A DNA stretch of 64,000 bases. Origin: Pedobacter hiemivivus. Lineage in GTDB: Bacteria > Bacteroidota > Bacteroidia > Sphingobacteriales > Sphingobacteriaceae. The DNA is taken from assembly GCF_004331685.1 (NCBI RefSeq), contig NZ_SJSM01000002.1, positions 496,001 to 560,000 of the forward strand. Direction: 5' to 3'. A program made the translations under genes and the position numbers. Shown here in pieces: positions 25,782 to 35,371 of this stretch. Under the pieces are notes generated by a model. It was not told the origin of the DNA and did not search any database. It saw only the letters and a list, made by a program, of their open reading frames with translations. Position 1 is the stretch's first letter. Each line of letters starts with the position of its first letter.

Positions 25782-27212
25782 ATGCAGGAAATTAATTACA
25801 AAATGATTCTGGTTACGCTTGCTTTTGGCTTGCTGATTTGGTTTTTACCAGTTCCAGATGGGGTGAAACCCGAAGCATGGCATTTACTAGCTATTTTTTT
25901 AGCAACCATTTTAGGGATTATCCTTAAGGCCGCCTCAATGGGTACCATGTCGATGATTGCCATTGCATTGGTGGCGCTAACCGGAGTGCTGGCGCCCGGT
26001 AATCCGGGGAAGTCAATTTCATTGGCCTTAAGCAGTTTTGGTGATAAGGTGATATGGTTGATTGGGATTTCTTTTTTCATTGCCCGGGGCTTTATAAAAA
26101 CCGGTTTGGGTAGCAGAATAGCCTATCTCTTTATTAGGGTTTTTGGTCGAAGTTCTTTGGGATTGGGCTACGGGCTTGGTTTAGCCGATCTGGTATTGGC
26201 ACCGGCCATTCCCAGCAATACAGCTCGGGGTGGTGGTATAATTTACCCGATCATGAAATCAATGGCCCTCAATTTTGGTTCTGTGCCCGAAAAGCCGGAA
26301 ACGCATCGTAAACTGGGTGCTTACCTAAGTTTAAATTGTTATAATGTTAACCTGATTACCTCTTCCATGTTTTTGACAGGTACAGCGAGTAATCCGATGT
26401 GTCAGAAGTTTGCTGCTGATCTAGGGATAGACATAACATGGATGTCATGGATGTGGGCTGCGTTGATACCGGGAATTATTTCGTTGATTGCTGTACCCTA
26501 TATTTTATATAAGATTTATCCCCCTGAACTTAAAAAGACGGATGGCGCTACAAAAATGGCCTCAGAGAAGTTGAAAGAGATGGGAGCGGTAACACTCAAT
26601 GAATGGTTAATGCTAGCCGCCTTTTTTGTACTGTTGTTTCTATGGATAACGGGCGATATCTTTAAAATTGATGCAACAACGACCGCATTTATAGGCTTGG
26701 TGTTTTTATTATTGTCGCGGGTACTTACCTGGGAGGATGTTAAAAGTGAAAAAGGAGCCTGGGACACTATTGTTTGGTTTTCGGCATTGGTAATGATGGG
26801 GAGCCAACTAAATCAACTGGGATTAATTCCCTGGTTTAGTGAACTGGTAAAAGGTAAAATTGGAGGTTTAGACTGGACTATGGCCTTCCCGATCATCATT
26901 CTCGTTTATTTTTACAGTCATTACATGTTTGCCAGTGCTACTGCCCATGTGGCTTCTATGTATGCCGCTTTACTAGGTGTAGGGATTTCTGTGGGGATCC
27001 CGCCAATGTTACTTGCGCTTTCGCTAGGTTTTTGTGGCGGTATTTATGGAACACTTACTCATTATGGGCATGGTCCGGCACCGGTATTTTTTGGAAGTAC
27101 CTATGTAGAAGTGAAAGAGTGGTGGTCGCGCGGATTTATATTAAGTATAGTTTTCCTGGTGATATGGATGGGCATAGGAGGTATATGGTGGAAAGTAATT
27201 GGAATTTATTAA
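25782..27212 (+). CDS. DASS-family dicarboxylate transporter
   Basis: 476 residues from the ATG at 25782, which lies 11 nt after the porin stop; an upstream in-frame ATG at 25746 is inside the porin gene. About 12-14 membrane helices. Motifs include ALALSSFGDKVIWLIG-like first SNT region, PAIPSNTARGGGIIYPI (about 143-159) and the C-terminal MFASATAHVASMY repeat, all typical of the divalent anion:Na+ symporter family (2-oxoglutarate/malate translocator branch). It would import succinate, malate, fumarate or oxoglutarate. It is followed by sdhC after 9 nt. Confidence 0.9.
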   Translation: MQEINYKMILVTLAFGLLIWFLPVPDGVKPEAWHLLAIFLATILGIILKAASMGTMSMIAIALVALTGVLAPGNPGKSISLALSSFGDKVIWLIGISFFIARGFIKTGLGSRIAYLFIRVFGRSSLGLGYGLGLADLVLAPAIPSNTARGGGIIYPIMKSMALNFGSVPEKPETHRKLGAYLSLNCYNVNLITSSMFLTGTASNPMCQKFAADLGIDITWMSWMWAALIPGIISLIAVPYILYKIYPPELKKTDGATKMASEKLKEMGAVTLNEWLMLAAFFVLLFLWITGDIFKIDATTTAFIGLVFLLLSRVLTWEDVKSEKGAWDTIVWFSALVMMGSQLNQLGLIPWFSELVKGKIGGLDWTMAFPIIILVYFYSHYMFASATAHVASMYAALLGVGISVGIPPMLLALSLGFCGGIYGTLTHYGHGPAPVFFGSTYVEVKEWWSRGFILSIVFLVIWMGIGGIWWKVIGIY

Positions 27213-27221
27213 TCGAGCATT

Positions 27222-27905
27222 ATGGATCATAACAATACTACATCAACCTTGATGCGAAAAACACTCATGGCACTGACAGGATTGTTTCTTTGTTTTTTTC
27301 TTGTTATTCACTTGTTGGGTAATCTACAACTTTTACTGCCGACAGATCAAGCCAGGGAAAGCTTTAATAGCTATTCGCAACTGCTTTCAGGAAATATTTT
27401 TATCAAAATTATTTCTTATGTGCTGTATGCATCTATCATTATACATAGTCTGGATGCGCTGATCATCACCCTTAAAAATAAGAAAACCTCGGGTAAGTAT
27501 GTATATGATCAAAGAGGGGCATCTAGTAAATGGTATTCCAGAAGTATGGGAATATTAGGCACCATTATCCTTATTTTTCTGGTGTTTCACTTTAAAGACT
27601 TCTGGTATCAATATAAGTTTGGCAGTTTGCCGGTAGATGGAGCCGGACACAAAGATCTTTATACCATCGTAGTCGGTGTTTACGGAGACTTATGGTATGT
27701 GCTATTTTACGTAGTCTGTATGTTTGCACTTGGTTTCCATTTGTTGCATGGTTTTTTTAGTGCTGCTAGAAGTTTAGGTGTATACCACCCAAAATATGTG
27801 GCATGGATAAGGGTTTTTGGTGCCTGGTATAGCTATGTCATTACTATCGGTTTTGCAGTAATACCGGTTTACATTTACTTAACTCAACATGTTTTATGGA
27901 ACTGA
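27222..27905 (+). CDS. sdhC: Succinate dehydrogenase / fumarate reductase cytochrome b subunit
   Basis: 227 residues, five membrane helices with conserved histidines ([33 protein letters not shown]) that fit the single-subunit, two-haem cytochrome b of type B quinol:fumarate reductases and Bacteroidota succinate dehydrogenases. It anchors SdhAB in the inner membrane and exchanges electrons with menaquinone. It starts 9 nt after the DASS transporter and overlaps sdhA by 10 nt. Confidence 0.93.
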   Translation: MDHNNTTSTLMRKTLMALTGLFLCFFLVIHLLGNLQLLLPTDQARESFNSYSQLLSGNIFIKIISYVLYASIIIHSLDALIITLKNKKTSGKYVYDQRGASSKWYSRSMGILGTIILIFLVFHFKDFWYQYKFGSLPVDGAGHKDLYTIVVGVYGDLWYVLFYVVCMFALGFHLLHGFFSAARSLGVYHPKYVAWIRVFGAWYSYVITIGFAVIPVYIYLTQHVLWN

Positions 27906-29812
27906 ATGCTAAAATACCACCGGGACCATTAAAGGATAAATGGACCTACTATAAGGATCATGCAAAATTGGTTAATCCAGCCAATCGCAAAAAGCTGGAT
28001 GTAATTGTTGTAGGAACAGGACTGGCAGGAAGTTCAATTGCTTCATCTCTGGCAGAAATGGGCTACCATGTGACTTCATTTTGTTTTCAGGATTCTGCAC
28101 GGCGTGCACATTCGGTAGCCGCTCAGGGTGGTGTAAATGCAGCTAAGAACTACAAAAACGATGGTGATAGCACCTATCGAATGTTTTATGATACGATTAA
28201 AGGTGGCGATTTCCGTTCGCGGGAAGCGAATGTGTATCGATTGGCCGAATGTTCTGCTCAGTTGATAGATCAGGCTGTTGCCCAAGGGGTGCCTTTTGGA
28301 AGAGAATATGGTGGTTATTTAAATAATCGCTCTTTTGGTGGAGTGCAAGTTAGCCGGACTTTTTATGCACGCGGACAAACGGGACAACAATTGCTATTGG
28401 GTGCCTATCAATCTTTAATGCGGCAGGTGGCGGCCAAAACCGTATCGCTTTTTACACGTCACGAAATGCTGGATGTAGTATTGGTTGATGGAAAGGCTCG
28501 GGGGGTGATTGTCCGAAATTTGGATACTGGAGAGATAGAACGTCATACTGCGCATGCGGTGATTCTGGCTTCTGGGGGCTTTGGGAAGATTTACTATTTG
28601 TCAACCCTGGCCATGGGCTGTAATGCATCGGCTATTTGGCGCGCCCATAAAAAGGGTGCATTTATGGCCTGTCCAAGTTGGACACAGGTGCATCCAACAT
28701 CTTTGCCACAATCTGGTAGTTACCAGAGCAAGCTTACGCTGATGTCCGAATCACTAAGGAATGATGGACGGATTTGGGTACCTCTAAAACCAAATGAAAG
28801 CAGAAAGCCGAATGATATTCCGGAAGAAGAACGTGATTACTATTTGGAAAGACGTTACCCTGCTTTTGGGAATCTTGCGCCTCGGGATATTTCTTCCCGT
28901 GCAGCTAAAGAACGTATAGATGCCGGATTTGGCGTTGGGCCACAGCAAAACGCTGTGTACCTCGACTTCTCGAAAGCGATTAAGGAGCAAGGCAAGCCAA
29001 AGATTAAAGAAAAGTATGGTAACCTGTTTGATATGTACCATAAAATTACAGCAACTGATGCTTATGCAGAACCCATGATGATCTCGCCAGCTGCACATTT
29101 TTCAATGGGCGGTCTATGGGTAGATTATGAATTGATGACCACTATTCCTGGCTTGTTTGCACTCGGTGAAGCTAATTTTGCAGATCATGGGGCAAATCGC
29201 TTAGGGGCCAACTCATTGCTGCAAGCCTGTGTGGATGGTTATTTCGTGGCCCCCTATACGGTGTCAAATTATCTTTCAGGAGAAATTAAAGAACCTCGAT
29301 TGGAGATTGATCGACAGGAATTTGTTGATGCCGAGGTGGCTGTTAGGGCACATCTTTCTAAATTGCTTTCTATTAATGGGAGTAAAACGGCTGATCAGTA
29401 CCATAAAACACTGGGTAAGTTGCTGTATGATTATTGTGGCTTGTCGAGAAGTAAAGCTGGATTATTAAAAGCCATTGGGGAGATCAGAGAACTGCGTAAG
29501 GATTTTTATGAAAACCTTAAGGTGAGTGGCGATGAAGATGAGATGAATGGAGAATTGGAAAAAGCTGGTCGCGTGAGTGATTATCTGGAAGTGGCCGAGT
29601 TGATGTGTCAGGATGCGCTGACCCGGGAAGAGTCCTGCGGGGCACATTTCAGGGAAGAATATCAAACTCCGGAAGGAGAGGCCCTAAGAAACGATGAACA
29701 ATTTTGTTTTGTATCAGCATGGCAATATCAGGGCGAGGACAAGGAAGAAATCCTAATTCCTGAACCTTTAACGTTTGAAAATGTGGAGTTGGCAGTAAGA
29801 AGTTATAAATAA
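27896..29812 (+). CDS. sdhA: Succinate dehydrogenase / fumarate reductase flavoprotein subunit
   Basis: 638 residues. FAD-binding GTGLAGSS is at about 40-47, and the histidine that covalently holds FAD is His72 in [11 protein letters not shown]. Substrate-site segments HPTSLPQSG (about 263-271) and the later GGLWVDYE and LGANSLLQA are present. The enzyme interconverts succinate and fumarate at the cytoplasmic face of the membrane. The length and the B-type cytochrome partner place it in the menaquinone-linked Bacteroidota group, which can run either way. The start overlaps sdhC by 10 nt, indicating coupled translation. Confidence 0.95.
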   Translation: MELNAKIPPGPLKDKWTYYKDHAKLVNPANRKKLDVIVVGTGLAGSSIASSLAEMGYHVTSFCFQDSARRAHSVAAQGGVNAAKNYKNDGDSTYRMFYDTIKGGDFRSREANVYRLAECSAQLIDQAVAQGVPFGREYGGYLNNRSFGGVQVSRTFYARGQTGQQLLLGAYQSLMRQVAAKTVSLFTRHEMLDVVLVDGKARGVIVRNLDTGEIERHTAHAVILASGGFGKIYYLSTLAMGCNASAIWRAHKKGAFMACPSWTQVHPTSLPQSGSYQSKLTLMSESLRNDGRIWVPLKPNESRKPNDIPEEERDYYLERRYPAFGNLAPRDISSRAAKERIDAGFGVGPQQNAVYLDFSKAIKEQGKPKIKEKYGNLFDMYHKITATDAYAEPMMISPAAHFSMGGLWVDYELMTTIPGLFALGEANFADHGANRLGANSLLQACVDGYFVAPYTVSNYLSGEIKEPRLEIDRQEFVDAEVAVRAHLSKLLSINGSKTADQYHKTLGKLLYDYCGLSRSKAGLLKAIGEIRELRKDFYENLKVSGDEDEMNGELEKAGRVSDYLEVAELMCQDALTREESCGAHFREEYQTPEGEALRNDEQFCFVSAWQYQGEDKEEILIPEPLTFENVELAVRSYK

Positions 29813-29823
29813 GAAGTTGGCCT

Positions 29824-30567
29824 ATGAAGATTTATCTGAAAATTTGGAGACAAAATGATGCCGGTACTCCTGGTAAAATGGTTGATTATACGTTAGATAA
29901 TGTTATCCCTCACATGTCTTTTTTAGAGATGATGGATACCTTAAATGAGCAATTGATTCTTGCTGGTGATCGGCCGGTAGAGTTTGATCATGATTGTAGG
30001 GAAGGGATTTGCGGACAATGCGGGATGATGATTAACGGCCGTGCACACGGACCTGTTGCTCATTTAACCACTTGCCAGCTGCATATGCGTGAGTTTAAAG
30101 ATGGAGATACCATTTATATCGAACCTTTTAGAGGCAAAGGCTTTCCGATAAAACGTGATTTGAGAGTAGATCGGTCGGCGTTCGATAGGATCATTATGGC
30201 TGGAGGTTTTATAGCTGTAAATACTGGTCAGGCTCCAGAGGCGAATGGCATTCCGATTAGTCATGAAGATGCCGAGTCGGCCTTTGATTCTGCAGCATGT
30301 ATAGGCTGCGGTGCTTGTGTGGCTACTTGCAAAAATTCAAGTGCGGCATTGTTTACTTCCGCTAAGGTGGCGCACCTGGCAAAATTACCACAGGGGGAAA
30401 TTGAATCCAGGAAGCGGGTACTTGCTATGGTTCAGCAGATGGATGAAGAACAATTTGGGCATTGTACCAATACAGAAGCCTGCGAAGTAGAATGCCCTCA
30501 AAGTATTTCGGTGCTAAATATTGCAAGGATGAACTGGGAATATGCGCTTAGCAGTGTTACTAAATAA
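29824..30567 (+). CDS. sdhB: Succinate dehydrogenase / fumarate reductase iron-sulfur subunit
   Basis: 247 residues. The N-terminal [2Fe-2S] site uses Cys58, Cys63, Cys66 (CREGICGQC) and Cys84. The C-terminal part has CIGCGACVATC (Cys159, 162, 165, 169) and HCTNTEACEVECPQS for the [4Fe-4S] and [3Fe-4S] clusters. It carries electrons between the flavoprotein and the cytochrome b. It is the last gene of the porin-DASS-sdhCAB run, 11 nt after sdhA. Confidence 0.96.
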   Translation: MKIYLKIWRQNDAGTPGKMVDYTLDNVIPHMSFLEMMDTLNEQLILAGDRPVEFDHDCREGICGQCGMMINGRAHGPVAHLTTCQLHMREFKDGDTIYIEPFRGKGFPIKRDLRVDRSAFDRIIMAGGFIAVNTGQAPEANGIPISHEDAESAFDSAACIGCGACVATCKNSSAALFTSAKVAHLAKLPQGEIESRKRVLAMVQQMDEEQFGHCTNTEACEVECPQSISVLNIARMNWEYALSSVTK

Positions 30568-30782
30568 CCGTTATTCGAATAGCCTTACAATTGATTTTCC
30601 AGGTGATTGCGCATCGCAATTGTGGTGAATTTAGATTACCTGTAAAAAATATGAACGGATCCCGATTTGAATTGTTTAAGAAAGACGTAGAAACAGTCGG
30701 CTTTCATAATTTCAAATCAGTAGGTGTCGGCGTTAATACCTAATAAAAAATTTATAAGTATTTCTTCTTATTCTTTTATATC

Positions 30783-31916
30783 ATGTTAATCACAGCACCT
30801 GTTTTTTCTCAAGAAATTAAAGACCCCAGTGTGGAATGGATCGTAGCAGCAAGCCTGCAAAATGTTGAAGGGAACATCTCTTTGGGTTTTGCGGGTGCCA
30901 TTAATGCTGTTCATAATAATGTACTAATTGTAGCTGGTGGAGCAAATTTTCCAGACAAAATGCCCTGGGATGGGGGTAGGAAATATTATTCCAGTGAAAT
31001 TCATGTGTTGCAAAAATCTATAAATGGATTTCATTGGAACAAACAAGTGACAGAGGTACTTCCAGAGCCAATTGCTTATTGTGGCAATACCTCAACTCCT
31101 GCGGGGGTAGTGTATGCCGGTGGCGAAAATGATAAAGTCTTATCCAATAAGGCTTATAAATTAAACTGGGATAACCATAGAAATAAGGTAACAGTAGTTC
31201 AATTACCCAATTTGCCTATTGCTGTCACCAATATGGCTTTGACAAGCATTGGTGATGTGGTTTATGCCGTCGGGGGCGATTTGCAAAAGAAATCATCCAA
31301 TGCTTTTTTTAGCTTGGATCTGAACCAACAGAACCCCGAATGGAAAGTGTTGCCTAATCTGCCCATTGGATTGGGTAATGCCGTAGTTGTGGTGCAAAAA
31401 GACAGACTGGGCACAAATATTTTTGTCATAGGAGGGAGGACAAAAACTGCTTCAGGAATAAGCGATCTACATGCTACAACTTACGTGTATAATGTTAGCA
31501 GACAGAATTGGCAAGAACTTGCGCCGATCAGCGATGGAAAAAATGTAACCAATTTTTCTGCGGGAGCAGGGGTAGGTATTGGTGATCGCTGGATATTGAT
31601 TACGGGCGGAGATAATGGAAAAACCTTCCATAAAATTGAAAACTACCTGGCCCAAATAGCTCAAACGGATGATGTTGAGCTTAAGGCCAGACTCATTAAA
31701 GAAAAAAATGAAATAAGCATCCATCATAGAGGTTTTTATAGAGGGATGTTGTTGTATAATACCATGACCAACGAGTGGAGTAAGATTGCAGATTTGCCTT
31801 TTCCAGCGCAGGTTACCACAACCGCGACTATGTGGAACGGAAATATTGTACTTTCAAATGGTGGGGTGAAACCGGGAATCCGGACGCCAAATGTAATGTT
31901 GGGTGTGATTAAATAA
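30783..31916 (+). CDS. Cyclically permuted mutarotase / kelch beta-propeller protein
   Basis: 377 residues from the first ATG. Repeated kelch-type blades are visible (VLIVAGGANFPD, VVYAGGEND, VVYAVGGDLQ, NIFVIGGRT, WILITGGDNG, NIVLSNGG), giving a six-bladed propeller like the N-acetylneuraminate epimerase group (permuted mutarotase family). It probably epimerises sialic acid or a related sugar in the periplasm. The ATG at 30783 falls inside a hydrophobic segment ending APVFSQ; the in-frame upstream codons from ATT at 30750 complete a signal peptide (YKYFFLFFYIMLITAPVFS), so the true start may be non-canonical or mutated. No other sialic-acid genes are adjacent. Confidence 0.82.
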   Translation: MLITAPVFSQEIKDPSVEWIVAASLQNVEGNISLGFAGAINAVHNNVLIVAGGANFPDKMPWDGGRKYYSSEIHVLQKSINGFHWNKQVTEVLPEPIAYCGNTSTPAGVVYAGGENDKVLSNKAYKLNWDNHRNKVTVVQLPNLPIAVTNMALTSIGDVVYAVGGDLQKKSSNAFFSLDLNQQNPEWKVLPNLPIGLGNAVVVVQKDRLGTNIFVIGGRTKTASGISDLHATTYVYNVSRQNWQELAPISDGKNVTNFSAGAGVGIGDRWILITGGDNGKTFHKIENYLAQIAQTDDVELKARLIKEKNEISIHHRGFYRGMLLYNTMTNEWSKIADLPFPAQVTTTATMWNGNIVLSNGGVKPGIRTPNVMLGVIK

Positions 31917-31922
31917 GGTAAT

Positions 31923-31959
31923 AAAAAGTCGCTTTATCATTATGATAAAGCGACTTTTT
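31923..31959. terminator. Bidirectional terminator between mutarotase and glycyl-tRNA synthetase genes
   Basis: A perfect 18-bp inverted repeat (31923-31940 with 31942-31959), core GTCGCTTTATCAT, has A5 and T5 ends that serve both strands. Confidence 0.88.
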
Positions 31960-32026
31960 ATTTTGTTCGGTCGTCCTCCTGAATTAGTGCTAATGACGAC
32001 CCGAAGTATTATGCAGGTCCTTTTTA

Positions 32027-33514
32027 TTAGTCTTTGCGTAACAATGTTTTCCAGCTTGTTTTACTTGCAATGATCTCATCAAGGTGTTTAATCTCAATTC
32101 GCTGCTGCTCCATTGTATCACGGTGACGAATAGTAACTGTATCGTCTTCTAATGTCTGGTGATCAATTGTTACACAGAAAGGAGTACCAATGGCATCCTG
32201 ACGACGGTAACGCTTTCCTATCGCATCTTTCTCTTCGTAAATACAATTGAAATCAAGCTTTAAGTTGTTCATGATCTCTTTTGCTTTTTCAGGAAGACCA
32301 TCTTTCTTAGTTAAAGGGAAGATGGCTACTTTGTATGGCGCTAAACAAGGGTGTAAACGCAATAACGTTCTGCTGTCTTGTTTATCTTCATTGCTTAAGT
32401 CTTGCTCTTCAAAAGCATTGATCATGGTTAAAAGGAACATACGATCCAAACCAATTGAAGTCTCAATTACATAAGGAACATAGTTTCCATAAGGCTTGCC
32501 TTCTTCGTTTAAATCATTATCAAAGTACTGCATTTTCTTGCCAGAGAACTCTTGATGCTGTGTTAAATCGAAATCTGTACGGCTATGGATACCTTCAACT
32601 TCTTTAAAGCCAAATGGGAATTCAAACTCGATATCAGTAGCTGCATTGGCATAATGCGCTAACTTAACATGGTCGTGGAAACGATATTTCTCAGCAGGAG
32701 TACCTAATGCAGCATGCCATCTTAATCTAGCTTCTTTCCAGTAAGTAAACCATTTCTCGTCTTCACCTGGGCGAACGAAGAATTGCATTTCCATTTGTTC
32801 AAATTCACGCATACGCATGATGAACTGGCGGGCAATCACCTCATTTCTAAATGCTTTACCGATTTGTGCAATTCCAAAAGGAATCTTCATGCGTCCTGAT
32901 TTTTGTACATTCAGGAAATTTACAAAGATACCTTGAGCAGTTTCCGGACGAAGGTAAACCTCTTCAGAACCCTCTGCCATTGCACCAAACTGCGTACTGA
33001 ACATCAAATTGAACTGACGAACATCTGTCCAGTTTTTTGTACCACTTACAGGACAGGCGATTTCATGTTGTTCAATTAATGTTTTTAATTCTTGTAGGTT
33101 TTCGCTTTTTAAAGCTTCATCCATATCAGCTTGTAACTTAGCTGCTTTATCTGTTTTTCCGTCTTTTTCATAACGGGTGATTTTATCTTCTAAGAGCTGA
33201 TCGGCACGGTAACGTTTTTTTGAATCCTTATTGTCAATCATAGGATCATTAAAGCCATCCACGTGTCCACTTGCTTTCCACACTTTAGGATGCATAAATA
33301 TGGCAGAGTCTATCCCTACGATATTTTCATGCATTTGCACCATTGCTTTCCACCAATAAGTTTTGATGTTATTTTTTAATTCGGCACCCAGTTGCCCATA
33401 ATCATATACGGCACTTAGCCCATCATAAATTTCGCTGCTTTGAAATACAAAACCGTATTCTTTTGCGTGTGATATTACATTTTTAAATTGTTCGTCGTTA
33501 GTATTCTTTGCCAT
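32027..33514 (-). CDS. glyS: Glycyl-tRNA synthetase, single-chain (alpha2) type
   Basis: 495 residues. This is the class II homodimeric form shared with eukaryotes and many bacteria rather than the alpha2beta2 E. coli form. Visible parts are the N-terminal IYDGLSAVYDYGQLGAELKNNI, motif 2 (FGIAQIGKAFRNE-type, about 225-237), motif 3 near VIETSIGLDRM, and a C-terminal anticodon-binding domain beginning LAPYKVAIFPL. It charges tRNA-Gly in the cytosol. A consensus -7 box lies 8 nt before the ATG, suggesting a very short leader. It is divergent from gldA. Confidence 0.96.
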   Translation of the reverse strand: MAKNTNDEQFKNVISHAKEYGFVFQSSEIYDGLSAVYDYGQLGAELKNNIKTYWWKAMVQMHENIVGIDSAIFMHPKVWKASGHVDGFNDPMIDNKDSKKRYRADQLLEDKITRYEKDGKTDKAAKLQADMDEALKSENLQELKTLIEQHEIACPVSGTKNWTDVRQFNLMFSTQFGAMAEGSEEVYLRPETAQGIFVNFLNVQKSGRMKIPFGIAQIGKAFRNEVIARQFIMRMREFEQMEMQFFVRPGEDEKWFTYWKEARLRWHAALGTPAEKYRFHDHVKLAHYANAATDIEFEFPFGFKEVEGIHSRTDFDLTQHQEFSGKKMQYFDNDLNEEGKPYGNYVPYVIETSIGLDRMFLLTMINAFEEQDLSNEDKQDSRTLLRLHPCLAPYKVAIFPLTKKDGLPEKAKEIMNNLKLDFNCIYEEKDAIGKRYRRQDAIGTPFCVTIDHQTLEDDTVTIRHRDTMEQQRIEIKHLDEIIASKTSWKTLLRKD

Positions 33515-33521
33515 AATGATA

Positions 33522-33529
33522 CAAATATA
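33522..33529 (-). promoter_or_regulatory. -7 box of the glyS promoter
   Basis: The minus strand reads TATATTTG, an exact TAnnTTTG, only 8 nt before the glyS start codon. The transcript would be leaderless or nearly so. No good -33 TTTG was found at the expected distance. Confidence 0.45.
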
Positions 33530-33534
33530 TAAGA

Positions 33535-33562
33535 TTTGGGCAATAACTTTTTCCTACTTTTG
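33535..33562 (+). promoter_or_regulatory. Promoter of gldA
   Basis: TTTG at 33535-33538 and TACTTTTG at 33555-33562 (exact TAnnTTTG) are 16 nt apart, slightly short of the usual 17-23. The gene starts 45 nt downstream. Confidence 0.5.
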
Positions 33563-33606
33563 AAGTTGATCAGAAGTTTGAGGTAAAAATCTAAAAATAA
33601 AACAAA

Positions 33607-34311
33607 TTGAGTATTAAGGTAACCGCGCTATCCAAGCATTTCGATAAACAGAAAGCAGTAGATGGAATTAGTTTTGAAGCTAAGCCGGGCAGAATATTAG
33701 GTTTTTTAGGGCCAAATGGCGCGGGGAAATCAACCACCATGCGTATGCTCACCGGTTATTTGAAACCTACTTCTGGAACGGCCAGTTTATGTGGTTATGA
33801 TAGTCAGACTCAAAATCTCGAAATGAGAAAGATCATGGGCTACCTTCCTGAAAATACACCATTATATATGGATATGTATGTGAAGGAGTTTTTGTTGTTT
33901 GTGGCTAATACTTATCAATTGAAGGATGCGGTGTTGCGGGTAGAAGAGGTCATTAAAAAGGTAGGTTTAACTGTCGAGCAGCATAAAAAGATAGCAATGC
34001 TATCAAAAGGATACAAACAAAGGGTAGGACTGGCGCAGGCCATTATTCATAACCCTGAAGTATTGATCCTGGATGAACCAACCTCAGGGCTCGATCCAAA
34101 CCAGCTTTCTGAGATTCGAGACCTTATAAAAGGATTGGGGAAAGATAAGACTGTTATTCTTTCTACACACATTATGCAAGAGGTGGAAGCTATTTGTGAT
34201 GACGTAATTATCATCAATATGGGGAATATCGTGGCAAATGCTCCAATAGTAGACCTGAAAAAGCAACATGGCATTTCTTTGGAAGAAATATTTAAGAAGT
34301 TGACCAAGTAA
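33607..34311 (+). CDS. gldA: ABC transporter ATP-binding protein, gliding-associated GldA
   Basis: 234 residues starting at TTG 33607 (SIKVTALSK), with no ATG available in the right place. Walker A is GPNGAGKST (35-43), the signature is SKGYKQRVGLAQA (about 138-150), Walker B is LILDEPTSGLDP (about 158-169), and the H-loop His lies in STHIMQE. Closest known group is GldA of Bacteroidota, which partners the GldF permease and GldG to form an exporter-like ABC complex required for gliding in Flavobacterium. gldFG lie 7.4 kb downstream on the same strand rather than adjacent. Confidence 0.88.
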   Translation: MSIKVTALSKHFDKQKAVDGISFEAKPGRILGFLGPNGAGKSTTMRMLTGYLKPTSGTASLCGYDSQTQNLEMRKIMGYLPENTPLYMDMYVKEFLLFVANTYQLKDAVLRVEEVIKKVGLTVEQHKKIAMLSKGYKQRVGLAQAIIHNPEVLILDEPTSGLDPNQLSEIRDLIKGLGKDKTVILSTHIMQEVEAICDDVIIINMGNIVANAPIVDLKKQHGISLEEIFKKLTK

Positions 34312-34448
34312 TGCTGTTTTAATCTTGTTTTATTGTCTTTTTTCTTTTCGTTATACGCTAATTGTTGATTTTTAATGTGTTAGTTAGTCTGGTAAAACTT
34401 TGTTTTTATACATTGTATCGGTATTTATTTAAAATAATTGAGATTGTT

Positions 34449-34512
34449 TTTGTTGTCGTTGAAAATAGCTTTACATTTGCCGAAAAATGAACTACTACTA
34501 ATTAGTAGTTCA
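34449..34512 (+). promoter_or_regulatory. Consensus promoter plus 5' leader hairpin of an outer-membrane barrel gene
   Basis: TTTG (34449-34452), 19 nt, then TACATTTG (34472-34479) is an exact Bacteroidota promoter match. Just downstream, TGAACTACTA (34488-34497) pairs perfectly with TAGTAGTTCA (34503-34512) over a five-base loop. The predicted mRNA therefore begins with a stable 10-bp hairpin, which could stabilise the transcript of this presumably abundant membrane protein. Confidence 0.7.
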
Positions 34513-34549
34513 TGAATGATTTAACCAAATAAGTTAACGTAAAAAACAA

Positions 34550-35218
34550 ATGAAAAAAATTTTATTATCATTAATGATTGCTAGCGCTGGTTTAGCAGTT
34601 AAGGCTCAAGAAACAGGTATTAAATTTGGTGTTAAAGCCGGTGTAACTTTTCCTACACTTTCCTATTCTTCAGACCTTGAAGAGGGTATGAAAAACAAAG
34701 CAAATACTTCATTTTATGTAGGTGGTACTGTAGATATTCCAGTAGGTGGTATGTTTACAATCCAACCGGGATTAACTTTTTCAGGAAAAGGTGATAAACA
34801 GGAAGCCTCAGTATCTGAAGGAGGTGATAGTTTTTCTGCTAAGTCAAGTACAAGTTTGATGTATATTGAGATACCTGTAAATGCAGTTGTGAGTTTCCCT
34901 GTAGGAGAAGGTAAAGTATTTGTTGGAGCAGGACCGTATTATGGAATGGCTATTTCAGGAAAAAGTAAAATGGAATCTAAGATGACTGTTGATGGTGTTA
35001 CAGTATCCGATGAGGAGTCTAATGATGCTGATTTTGGTAAAGATGGAGATACTAAACGTAGTGATTTTGGTGTAAACTTTTTAGGTGGTTACCAATTGAG
35101 TAATGGTTTTAATATTCATGCCGGTTACGGATTAGGATTAAGTAATATCGCTAAGAATTCAGGTGATCTAAAAGTTAAAAACAATGTGCTTTCTGTTGGT
35201 GTAGGTTTTTCTTTCTAA
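34550..35218 (+). CDS. Outer-membrane beta-barrel protein, PorT-like
   Basis: 222 residues with signal peptide MKKILLSLMIASAGLAVKAQ. The mature protein alternates strand-like segments (IKFGVKAGVTFPTLSYS, FYVGGTVDIPVGG, MYIEIPVNAVVSFPVG, VFVGAGPYYGMAISG) and ends in Phe (VGVGFSF), as expected for a small outer-membrane barrel. One long acidic/serine-rich loop (about 85-105) may be extracellular. Its strong promoter and terminator suggest an abundant single-gene transcript. Confidence 0.82.
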   Translation: MKKILLSLMIASAGLAVKAQETGIKFGVKAGVTFPTLSYSSDLEEGMKNKANTSFYVGGTVDIPVGGMFTIQPGLTFSGKGDKQEASVSEGGDSFSAKSSTSLMYIEIPVNAVVSFPVGEGKVFVGAGPYYGMAISGKSKMESKMTVDGVTVSDEESNDADFGKDGDTKRSDFGVNFLGGYQLSNGFNIHAGYGLGLSNIAKNSGDLKVKNNVLSVGVGFSF

Positions 35219-35236
35219 CCAATAAAAAAATACAAC

Positions 35237-35272
35237 AAAAAAGCGCCTGCCGGTTTTGGTAGGCGCTTTTTT
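35237..35272 (+). terminator. Intrinsic terminator after the barrel gene
   Basis: AAAAAAGCGCCTGCC (35237-35251) pairs with GGTAGGCGCTTTTTT (35258-35272), one G-U pair, loop GGTTTT, with a T run following. Confidence 0.88.
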
Positions 35273-35371
35273 GTTTTTAGTAATTTGAATTTATTTACTT
35301 TACTGTAACTATGGCAAAGTTTTTGTATCAAAGGTATAAATCAAATTAAATTAATTTTAAACAAGTAAAAA

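Noticed and set aside
30651..30743. 30-codon open frame (starting MNGSRFELFKK) before the mutarotase gene
   Set aside because: Too short, with no family or coupling evidence; a leader peptide cannot be excluded.
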